In this document: positions 22,601-34,600 of the stretch, piece after piece
Layout: every line of letters starts with the position of its first letter
Position numbering within the stretch: the first letter of the stretch is position 1
Assembly (NCBI RefSeq): GCF_032854445.1
Contig: NC_088300.1
Span: forward strand, 27,693,608 to 27,757,607
From: Liolophura sinensis
Lineage: Eukaryota > Mollusca > Polyplacophora > Chitonida > Chitonidae
Length of the DNA stretch: 64,000 nucleotides
Reading direction: 5' to 3'
Notes under the pieces: model-generated
What the model was told of the DNA's origin: nothing
Seen by the model: the letters and a program-made list of their open reading frames with translations, nothing else
Database searches by the model: none
Position numbers and translations under genes: made by a program

Positions 22601-25600
22601 TCCAGTGCACACAGTGAAAGGTACAGTCCAGAAGAGACCATGACATTTTGAGAATCAACAAGATTGGCTCTTGGAATTCCATGGTCCAGTGCACACAGTG
22701 AAAGGTACAGTCCAGAAGAGACCATGACATTTTGAGAATCAACAAGATTGGCTCTTGGAATTCCATGGTCCAGTGCACACAGTGAAAGGTACAGTCCAGA
22801 AGAGACCATGACATTTTGAGAATCAACAAGATTGGCTCTTGGAATTCCATGGTCCAGTGCACACAGTGAAAGGTACAGTCCAGAAGAGACCACGACATTT
22901 TGAGAATCAACAAGATTGGCTCTTGGAATTCCATGGTCCAGTGCACACAGTGAAAGGTACAGTCCAGAAGAGACCATGACATTTTGAGAATCAACAAGAT
23001 TGGCTCTTGGAGTTCCATGGTCCAGTGCACACAGTGAAAGGTACAGTCCAGAAGAGACCATGACATTTTGAGAATCAACAAGATTGGCTCTTGGAATTCC
23101 ATGGTTCAGTGCACACAGTGAAAGGTACAGTCCAGAAGAGACCATGACATTTTGAGAATCAACATGGCTGCGAGTGTAAGTTTGCTAATCTTCACCATTT
23201 TGATAAAACAGGAACATTAGGAATGTGAGTAATAAGCATCTCCTGATACAACAACAACATTGCAATGCTAGATTACAGGCAATTGAATCCACATGGCGCT
23301 ATACAGTAATAAGTAAGCATGGGGGAAGTTACAGCCCTTTGCAGAGGAAGAGATGCTATGTTAGTATAATCAGTTAGTATGACAGTTTATATTAAAGACA
23401 GGACATACACATATTATTAGCCAGTTTTAAATACGAAAAGTCAAAATAGCAAACTGCTGAGTCATGCCAGACACATCCAGCTGGTTATGATGACTTACTG
23501 TTGATTGGCCTGAACCACAGGCGTGACCAATGAAAACGCATCGTCCAGGAGCTTATGCATGCGCTGACGAGCTTGGTCCAGTGTTTCTTGTGGATGTCTG
23601 TCGGCCTCAGGCTCTGACTCGGAGTAAGCACCATTCTGTAGCAACAACGTATGTACATGGTTAACATCAGAATATTTACATGTAAATGGCTTATTTACCA
23701 GACTGGTGTCCAATATTGTATTTAAAGAAAAACTCACCTGCTTGAGGACAGCCAGGTCTGTGGATGGAAGAAACCAGGCAATGTCTTAGAGGAAACCCAA
23801 CAGTGTCTAGCAGAAACCTGAGAGTCTGGATAAACCCATGACATTGTTTGGAAGTTACCTATCAGTGATGGGAGGAAACCAGTCAGCGCAGTCAGGAAGC
23901 AATGCAGGGTCTAGAGGAAATGTCCGCAGGAAACCTGATAGTGTATGGAAGAAGGAAACCAGAAAATACCTGGAGAAAACCTGACAGTGCCTTGAAGGGC
24001 CCATCACCCCCCCATCACAAATCTTCTTAAGCCACCATACAAAGTTACATTGTGTTAAAGACTAATACCAACCATAAAGCAATGAGTCAAGGAATACTCG
24101 CTGTAAGTTCAAGTCCAGTTCATGCTGGCTTCCTCTCAAGCCATACATGGGAAGGTCTGACAATAACCTGAGGATGGTCGTGGGTTTCTCCCGGGCTTTG
24201 CACGGTTTCCTCCCACCATAATGCTGGCCACCGTCGTATAAGAGAAATATTCTTGAGTAGGGCGTAAAACACCAACCGAATAAATAAATAAATAAAGGAA
24301 TACTTAGATCTCATTCCATTGATGTTTTAGAGCTTTCTCGGTAATATTTCACATGTACCACTTAGGCAGGTTATGTGAGCAGAGGATGTCAAGCAGAGTC
24401 TAGCAAAAACCACCACACCTCTTCAGGTGCCTAACAAATCTTGCAATTTTACGTCACCTCACAACAACAAGACACTGTTTTAACATTACCCTCTACCTCC
24501 CACCCCCCCCCCCAAGCTCCCCAGACAGCAATAACAGTCTTACAAACACGTATACACAATTCATTCATATTGCAACAGACTATACAGGTTACTTAAATTT
24601 ATCCACATCTAGAAGTACTTACCACAAAGCCCTGTACACTGGATGCAGGCTCCCTATAAAACAATAATTACAACAGAATAATGACCAGTACAACAAACAA
24701 CAGCTAAAAACAAATCCTCCATTAGACATGGAGCTTACACAATATCACCATGTCTGGCGGGACATTCCTTGCTGATATCTGCTAATCTACTGTGTCCAAG
24801 ACAAATTCAGTATCAACATAAAATTGGAATACTAGAAACTAGAAAATATTTATTGAGACATTTCAGTAAAAAAATAACTGCAGTCCTCTGAAATAGGTGT
24901 GAGAGTTCACTAAGGAGTGAGAAAAAAAGGGTCAGAAGATTGTGACAACTTCTTTAATACCTTGATGATGAGGATATCCCAGACTGATGATGAGTTCTCT
25001 CCCCTGGATCAACACGTCCCCGGTGTTCCTTGGCTACAAGATACATGAACATTAATTGGAAAATTCTCAACCTACATGCTTTAAAAAAATATATATATCA
25101 TCAAAACATACCATAAATTATTATGTTTTTGTGACAATATTTTTTTCGCAATGTGACAAACATCAGCAAAAACCCAATACCAGCTGAGACTGTTTTAACT
25201 TATTACCCACTAAATAACAAAACAGAATCCACTTACCACCGGAAGATGTTCTTCTTTTCTCTCTTTGCCTCTGCTTGTTTTTCCACCGGTCCAACTCTAA
25301 CTTTTGCTGTAGATCACTGTCCGTCTATAACACAAAACATCACATTGATCTTCAGAAATGAAGGTTCAAACACAAATAGACCACTGATGTTCATTTCAGT
25401 TATCTGACGATAGCATATACATCTGTATATTCTTTTTCACATACGTCACTTAACATGATGGAGAAAATAAATTGTTTGACATATATACTTTCAAGTCTGT
25501 CCAATTGTCCTACTACATTGTATCATGTTCCTGATATGTCAAAATGTACGATAGACAGCAACAGCAATGCTGGAAAACCATATTCCTGAAAAGTCATGCG

Positions 25601-28600
25601 CTGAAAAGAACAATATTAACAAGTGAAAATAGAATGGCCGTATGAATCTCACTGAGAATCAATCACATCTGTCACAAATACATGTAATGTTTCAGACTGA
25701 CCTCATTGGGGAGTCTGCCATTTAGAGACGTGCCTGCTGGTTTCTCTACAGGGGCCATCTTTAGGTAATGTATGGAGGTCCTGGTGCTCTGCTCTGAGGG
25801 GACCTCATCCACTTCTGTGGACTCTCTCTTCCTCTCACCTACACAGGGTGTCAGAATACAGATGTTAGAGCATCTAGTAGATCCAGAAAAAACCGTCACA
25901 TAAAACACAAGTCTATTTGTTCGTCAGCATTGTAATATCACAACAGCTCAACACCAAAGAGGAGCCTCCGTGGCCAAGTGGTTAGCGTGACCGCGCAGTG
26001 CAATGATCCAGGAGCCTCTCACCAACACGGTCGCTTAGAATTCTAGTCCAGCTAATGCGGGACTTGTCTTCGGGATTATGTGAGATGGTCTTCAGACGGC
26101 TGATGGTTTCCCCCTGGTTCTGCCCAGTTTCCTCCAGCCCCAAGGGTGACTGCCGTCGTATATTAAGTGAAATATTCTTGAGTATGGCCTAAAACTTCAA
26201 TCAAATAAAAAAATAAATCAACATCACAGATATTTGTTGCACTGATAACTGTTCGAACTAGAACTTGTGAACAGTAATACTACAGATTTTGATAAGAATT
26301 CCTCACATTAACGCTCCCATGTTGTTTGCTATTTCCTCAGAAGAAAATATCATTACACATGCAGGCTGTCATTGATACTGTAATTCTTCAACATTTTACA
26401 TATTTTTAACATGTTTACTTAATTCTAACTTATTTACTTATTCTAAGGGCATTTTTTCATGTACACGGATCAAGTCATGTACAATTACCCATGCTCTACA
26501 CATCTTTGATGTCAAGGTAGAACAACTGTTTTTGATGAAAAACAAGTCCTGTGTAATCTACATCACTAGACAACAGGAAGGTGTGGAGGAAGATGTAGAC
26601 ATGGTGAGATACCTGGTGAGCGTCTCCTGGTATGTGGTTTCCTCTTGGGAGGGTGTACTTGTGTCCTGGAGCTATCCTCCTCTCCATCGCTCACATACTG
26701 AGTGGAATCCTCCAGCACAGACCCATCCTCCTCCTCTGCGTAATACCTGTACATACAACAACAACACATAGTTTACAGACATTATCAAACAAACCTTTCA
26801 ATTCAGTGAAAAATGTGAATGTTAAATGGCAGTCATTTGAATCTACTTCAAGTGTCAGCAAAGGACTACGCACTGTAGACATTTTAACATGACATGGTTG
26901 CTCCTGAATAACATATTCAAGAATTTTGCATGTGGAGGAAATGAACAGGAAATCCCAGAGAAAACCACCACTCTTTAACAAGTGACAAGCCTCTTGACTA
27001 AAAGCCACACGAGAATCAGTGAGATATGGATTCGTTGATGCAACCTCATTGGTCAAGACACAGCCAGTCGCACAGCCTGAGCACTTTGAACAGTCTGAGC
27101 TGTGATGGATAACAATTTGATTATTAAAGGATATATAATTAACACATCTAAGCATTTAATTCAAGGATTATACACTGTGTGATGGTCTACCTAAATGCCA
27201 GTATTTCGTGAAACCTTACTTGCAAGTATTAAAGACATACATACCCCTGGCGATGTGGTTTGGAGGCCTGCAGCCGTTTCTTTGGTTTGCGTACTTGGGC
27301 GTAAACTGGATCTGCATTCTCCATGCGAGTGACAGGGGCTGTCTGACGCGCCATCCCATTACTCCGCGCCTTCTCGATCATCTCATGGACATAGTTAGCC
27401 TCGGGGTGACTGGCCTCAAAGTCCTGGACAAACAAACGTAACACCTGAGTAACACCTGTGTAAGGGCACACTGGATGTGGAGACAGGGGGGCATTCCAGT
27501 GGAAATCAATTCACAGTAACATTTTGTCAACATTTTGTACTCACCTGAACAACATACTTATGTCAACCAACAGCTGTGTTTCTTAAATACAGCAAGGTAA
27601 ATACCATCTGAATTTCAAATTTTTGCATCGAAGACCTGCTTTTACTTCAAATGCAGAACTTCAATTATACCCATAATTTAAAGTTTAGCATTTTATGTAC
27701 AATCTATGAATGGTGTTCACTGTTGTGATTAAGTGAATGTCCTGACTGTTACTAACAACTAAAGAAGTACTGTATCAGAAGCACTACTACATTTTATGTT
27801 TTATTAATTTGACTGGTGTTTTACACCCTACTCAAAATATTTCACTTATAAAGCAGCCAGCATTATGGTGGGAGGGAACCAGGCAGAGCCCAGGTGAAAC
27901 CCACGATCATCCGCAGGTTGCTGTGTACAGCCAGTGAGGAAGCCAGCACGAGCTGGACTAATAAACTTACAACCACCTCACTGGTGAGAGGCACTGGCAC
28001 GTTAACTACCTCGGCCACAGAGGCCCCCATATATGTATACATGTATAAAGCCGAGCAGAAAAGATGCAAATGCACTACCTATATATGGTATGTTCTTACA
28101 CTCAATATTCTTTGTAATTGGCTGAAGTCTTTCATGCTATGATGCCATATCTCAACAGTTGATTAATTTATTTATGTCAATGGTGTTTTACGCCGTACTC
28201 AAGAATATTTCACTTATACGACGGCGACCAGCATTATGGTGGGAGGAAACTGGGCACAGCCCAGGGGAAACCCACGACCATCAACAGGTTGTTGCCAGAT
28301 TTTCTCACTTACCGCCAGAGAGGAAGCCAACATGAGCTGGGCTTGAACTCACAGCGACTGTATTGGTGACAGGCTTCTGGGTTATAATGCTGCGCTAGCG
28401 GGCTAACCACCAGAGCCACGGAGGCCCCTTTCAACAGTTGAGAATTACAGTTAAATTGTGATTGCTATTATTACCTGGTTATTATCACAGATCATGTTTG
28501 GTCTAATCAAACTCCAGTTTCCTAGAAAGGACATTCAGAGTGGCATGATACAGAGGCTATTCCCAACAGACAAAGAGACAGACTGACTGACCGACGAACA

Positions 28601-31600
28601 ATCCAGATACTTTGACAGTATTACTACCTTCAGTGACCTAATACAGTGTTTAAACCTCAAACACATGTCCAGTGCATGTAGCTGTCCACAGACACAGAGG
28701 CAGACCTGATACTGTCAGACAGTAAGACCTAATACAGTGTTTAAACCTCAAACACATGTCCAATGCATGTAGCTGTCCACAGACACAGAGGCACCGCTGA
28801 TACTGTCAGACAGTAAGACCTAATACAGTGTTTAAACCTCTAACACATGTTCAGAGCATGTAGCTGTCCACAGACACAGAGGCAGACCTGATACTGTCAG
28901 ACAGTAAGACCTAATACAGTGTTTAAACCTCTAACACATGTTCAGAGCATGTAGCTGTCCACAGACACAGAGGCAGACCTGATACTGTCAGACAGTAAGA
29001 CCTAATACAGTGTCTAAACCTCAAACACATGTCCAGTGCATGTAGCTGTCCACAGACACAGAGGCAGACCTGATACTGTCAGACAGTAAGACCTAATACA
29101 GTGTTTAAACCTCTAACACATGTTCAGAGCATGTAGCTGTCCACAGACACAGAGGCAGACCTGATACTGTCAGACAGTAAGACCTAATACAGTGTTTAAA
29201 CCTCTAACACACGTTCAGAGCATGTAGCTGTCCACAGACACAGAGGCAGACCTGATACTGTCAGACAGTAAGACCTAATACAGTGCTTAAACCTCTAACA
29301 CATGTTCAGAGCATGTAGCTGTCCACAGACACAGAGGCACCGCTGATACTGTCAGACAGTAAGACCTAATACAGTATTTAAACCTCTAACACATGTTCAG
29401 AGCATGTAGCTGTCCACAGACACAGAGGCAGACCTGATACTGTCAGACAGTAAGACCTAATACAGTGTTTAAACCTCTAACACACGTTCAGAGCATGTAG
29501 CTGTCCACAGACACAGAGGCAGACCTGATACTGTCAGACAGTAAGACCTAATACAGTGTTTAAACCTCTAACACATGTTCAGAGCATGTAGCTGTCCACA
29601 GACACAGAGGCAGACCTGATACTGTCAGACAGTAAGACCTAATACAGTGTTTAAACCTCTAACACATGTTCAGAGCATGTAGCTGTCCACAGACACAGAG
29701 GCAGACCTGATACTGTCAGACCGGAAGACCTAATACAGTGTTTAAACCTCTAACACATGTTCAGAGCATGTAGCTGTCCACAGACACAGAGGCAGACCTG
29801 ATACTGTCAGACAGTAAGACCTAATACAGTGTTTAAACCTCTAACACATGTTCAGAGCATGTAGCTGTCCACAGACACAGAGGCAGACCTGATACTGTCA
29901 GACAGTAAGACCTAATACAGTGTTTAAACCTCAAACACACGTTCAGAGCATGTAGCTGTCCACAGACACAGAGGTAGACCTGATACTGTCAGACAGCAAG
30001 ACCTAATACAGTGTTTAAACATCCTGTACATGTCCATGTACCTTGCTTTTCTCTGTGGGTGGAAGAGACGTTTCAACAGGGCTTGTCCCCAGCTGGGCCG
30101 CTGGTTTGACATCTGCAGCACAACACAGAGGCATGTTATCTTAAACCACTTATGCCAGCTAGACTGCCAGGGAGCTGGATAAGAACGGGCAGAGACAAGC
30201 ATGCCCAGACAGACATGAGGATTCCCCCGCTGTCTCTCTCTCTCTCTCACCTGTCAAGGTTGGCAGCCAGCCAACCTTGACACACCTGAGCAGGTATGGA
30301 CACAAGACAGCCACACTGCTGACAGCCATGCTCTGGGCAAGCTTACAGCACAATTTCAGTTACCCACCTTGTCCCTAAGAGTGTTAGTTCAGGCTTACAT
30401 AAGAAATCTCACAGCCAGTCTGATAATTAAAAAGCAACACAAGCAAATTTTTTCTTCAAGGAATTAGAGAATCTAGCACTATGTGAATTCCAAGATTAAC
30501 AATTAATTCATTAGACTTGCAGTACATATAATGAAGCTTGCGTACACAATGTTCCTTCCAATTTATCTTATTTATTTTTTATTCCACGCCCCCCACCCCC
30601 ACCTCGTGCCATATATTACTGCAATGTCATTTCTGTTGTTCTTAATCAGGTATTCACAGTAAAAGATAAACTATGACATACTATATTTGACCTAAAAGTT
30701 TGTCCTACTATATATTACAGTTAACTCATTCTTTCAACTTCTGATGGTTGATTTTTGAAAGGTGTTGTGAGTTTGTTTGTTTTTTTTTTCAGCACCCATT
30801 TATACTAATTTGTACTAATTTATAATGTTTATTTGCTTCTAACAATGCCCTTTTGTGGGATAATTTTTCAGGCAAGTACAGCACTTAATGACAGTTACCT
30901 CCTAACAATAGCATCGATGTGGCCAACAATGCAGCCACTTGTATAACAGACCAAATCAAACCTGTCACAGAATTAACATTGGACATTGCACTCAAAGAAA
31001 GCCTTTCATGTGGTTAACTTTCTATAATTTCAACATTCAACCATTATGATTAGGAAATGAGGTTGTCTAAAACTACTACAGGTAATACCTGTTTCAGCTA
31101 ATGGAACAAGGCAGTTTGTGTCCCAAAAACTTTCTAGGGCTTCTGTCTTGTTTCCTTGATTAGTTTTCCGCACTAGGTTGGTTATCAAGAAGTGCAGTGC
31201 AGACTGTGGCCACTCTGACATGTCAGAACAGCAAAGGTTTTAGGCACACATTATCACCTCCGATCAAGTCCTGAAGGATTTATTATACGTAATAAAACCA
31301 ACATTTTACAAAATATCACAGATTTCACCTGCCAAAGAGTTGTAATCACTGCAATGGACATATTACAAATCATACACTACATGTTCTTGTGGATTCAAAC
31401 ATGCACAGGAGTAGTATGGAACAATGTGACGGGTTGATCACCAAACATGTGCAATTGACAATATGACAGAGAGAGAGAGGATAAGCAGAACAGAGTACAA
31501 ATGATAATTCTGAATGAAATAACTGTGTTGTGACATAACATCACTGAAGTGATTGTATCTAACTAGCAAAACATAAACCTATACAAAACAATTCCAAGAG

Positions 31601-34600
31601 TTATAATCCAAACAACATGACAAATAATGTACACGTACACACTTTTTCGGTGCATTCATAATAGAAATGTTAACCGCTTTCCATGGCAACATCTTTATTA
31701 TGCAACTCTAGGTTGTGATACATACTAGTAATTTTACTGCTACATATTAGCTTGCAAAATATTAAAACCGAGGCTCAAAAACTGCAGACTGAAATTGCAT
31801 CCATAGCTTATAAGTTGGCTTGTACCCAAAATGCCCGCGAGGTTGCCAAGATAACTCCAAAATTGGAAAATTGTGGTTTACATAACAGTTTATATGGGGT
31901 TTGTCATAAAGTTGGCAACCCCCTTAGTTAGACATCAGGTAGATGGTGCATGGCGACCATATGTATGTACCTACCAGATCATAAAATTACCAACATTGCT
32001 AATTTTTAAAGGTGAACTAAAAATGTTTGTGATCTAAAACTGAAAGCAGAGTAAACATATGGTGGTGATTGAGTTACAGATTTGTAGTGTTCTGTATACA
32101 TGTACATGTATTCATTTTGTAGCTTTATACTATATGTGTGGCCAAAAATAAACTGCACAAATGTGTACAGCTAACAATTTGCTGAAAACACCATGGCTTG
32201 TTCCCCATGAATTTTGGAACATCGTGACATCATAGTGACCCTAGTCTGTTCCACCACCAACGATGTCTGGACATTGTAGAAACAAAGAGATATAAGCTAT
32301 GGACATTTTCCGTACAATGTTACAATGGGCAATTGGAAAAATTCTTATTAAAATACCTTTTGAATCATTTTCACTAAGAAAACTTTCAATATCTCAAGAA
32401 TCTTGTTTGCAACAATTTTTAAAAATTGCAAACATTTGCAGTTCACCTTTGAAGTTTTTGGCACAACAAAACACAGAAATGAATGCTAGGCTCAATGTGA
32501 TGAGGCATATGTTTAATTAAAACCTTCCTCATTAGCGGTATTATCTATAGCAAGTTCTATAGATTATTTGACGATTATTTAATACCACACTCAAGAATTT
32601 TCCACTGATAAAATGGTGGCCAGTTTTATGGTTGGAAGGAAACCATAAAGTGCTTGGGGCTATCCACTGACCTTTGACAAGTTACTGACTAACTTTACCA
32701 CATGCAGCCCTCATAGTGATTCCAGAAAATATATACGTGGAAATATTTTTTCCTAAATATATGGGATGATACAGGAAACTCCAGACTTACTTCTGTGACA
32801 AAATGGATTATGTATATATATTATATATCTAATTGTTGTTATACAGTTATACAATGGTGGTCAGTGTTATGTGTTAATGAAACTGGTAAACCGCCGATAT
32901 CAAACTATACAGGTATTGGTTTTCCACAACATTAATAAGGCTGTTCAATATGTCACACCTAAGCGTTGTTGACTACTTATTGTCACCAGGGTCCCATGAA
33001 CACCGAGAGTTTGGAAATCAAGAAATCCAGGATTGAACCCACTAGATGACACATAGCACATGTACTACCATATCGAGCTAGGACATCGGAAGGATATGAA
33101 CATTGTGGCTGACCACCATCCCAACCAATGACGTGAGGGTCCAGGGGTCACCAAGGCCCCAAGAGCTCTGGGATTCGATATACTCGTACATACATTTCTG
33201 CGTTGTTTAAAAGAGAACAATTTACATGTAGGTTGTGATTAATATGCTGCACCTCATTAATATGAACTCGCAGCGATCGAATTGGTGAGAGGCTTCTGGA
33301 CCAGTGTTAACCACTAGGTCACAGAAGCCACCCAAAAATGCTCTTTGAATGATTTATCTCAAATGCTCTCTTCCCCAAATGTTAGAAACTGCTGCTTCAA
33401 CATCAGATTGGTATCGTGTGGTAACCTAACCCTTCACTGGCATTAACTGCTATTTGCTGTAGATATCAAGGGTATGACATACACCCGTCATGTAGCCTAT
33501 ATGTACCTCGTACATGCAAGCTAAAGAACTGAGCGAACAGACAGTGAACAAATTTTGAGCAGATATTTTTTACAAATATAGGAAGTTTTCAACAAATATC
33601 AGAAAATATAGGAGGGTCTGGAAAACATAGGAAATATAGAAACTCTCTGAGGCCTGCACATGTGACATAAGGATATGCACACTATACTGGTGAAAGTTAA
33701 GCAGTTTTTAAAAATTACTAGACTACGCTAAAAAACCACATAAATGCCACGAATCGCTTATGGTCACCAAGGCTACAAAACCATTTCCATAGAGGATGAC
33801 TTCAATTGGACATATACGTGATAGATGTGACATGTGTCAAACAGCTGACATTATAAGCTTACCTTATCCTTTAGCCCCACCAGGTGAGGTTCTCCCTCAT
33901 CCTCCACATCTTTGATGGGCGGTGACCGGCAGCACCGGAAATATATACAGAGTGTGCACCACACGATGAGAACTGCACCAGCGACAGAGCCCAGTACAGC
34001 ACCAATGATCCAGTATTGTGGTGATTCCTGAACAGGCACCGGTTCTGGTACAAACTCTGCAACACAATCAAAGAAGTATGCATCAGAAACATGAGAAATA
34101 TTATACGTTATTGCTTCAGATTCTAGTCTAAATGTGGGTTTAATATTGTGTAGCATTTATTACAAAATTGTTATTCGCTTCACAAAGGCAAGTCAGTTGC
34201 TGAATAGACAGACAGTAGTATTGGATTCACTAGTATTGAGAAACTACCTTATTAACAGTTCCTAAACCCTGCCAATGAGGTTATATTTTTGCCAACATCA
34301 CAGTAAAAGTTTTCCATGAAATGGTATTGATAACATTTTGTGCACCGATCCATTAAATTCTGGTGGTGATCTGAATTTGAATGCAGACATTTTCTAAACA
34401 ATTCTTCACTTTTTACAATTACCCAATAATAGCTGGAACTAATATAACACATTATATTTGTCCCAGAAAATAGTCTTTCTCTTTGACATACTGCCAAGTA
34501 GAGTATTTCCCCTTTGTTTGAGCTCTCCTAATGCAATGGAAGGATGCCGTGCTGTAGTGGGGGAATTTGTACATTTGGCCGCGGGGGGACTTTGTGCTCT

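Larger units (their letters stand above)
27424..30041 (-). other. KIAA1549-like intron 7, with two SINEs and the 91-bp minisatellite
   Basis: 2.6 kb, mostly repeats: SINEs at 27799-28028 and 28163-28430 and tandem repeats at 28635-30021. Only ~500 bases of unique sequence remain. Confidence 0.8.
30113..33862 (-). other. KIAA1549-like interval that should contain a missing small exon
   Basis: 3.75 kb. Phase arithmetic demands an exon of length 1 mod 3. Candidates are GACTTGATCGGAG (31258-31270, acceptor CCTTCAG, donor GTGATA, would read DLIG) and GGACAAG next to GTGGGT near 30373. SINE remnants lie at 32571-32715 and 33264-33331. Confidence 0.5.

Noticed and set aside
22317-23145. Two overlapping ~260-codon minus-strand frames with perfect 28-residue repeats
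   Set aside because: They exist only because the 84-bp minisatellite is divisible by three and free of stops. The same DNA is open in two frames, and it lies in an intron of a well-supported gene.
23738-23757. 20-nt exon-like stretch with CATCCACAG acceptor and GTGAGT donor
   Set aside because: Its length (2 mod 3) breaks the frame, while exons 13 and 14 join perfectly without it. It could be a poison cassette, but nothing shows that.
26691-27155. 154-codon minus-strand frame overlapping exon 9
   Set aside because: It uses a different frame from exon 9 and is mostly intron sequence with no recognisable protein.
28635-30021. CRISPR-like array
   Set aside because: The repeats are contiguous 91-bp units without unique spacers, in an animal intron.
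29924-30250. 108-codon minus-strand frame reading MSNQRPSWGQALLKRL through exon 7
   Set aside because: This is the wrong phase for the next exon. The alternative frame (DVKPAAQLGTSPVE) ends in the phase exon 8 needs, and the rest of this frame is minisatellite.
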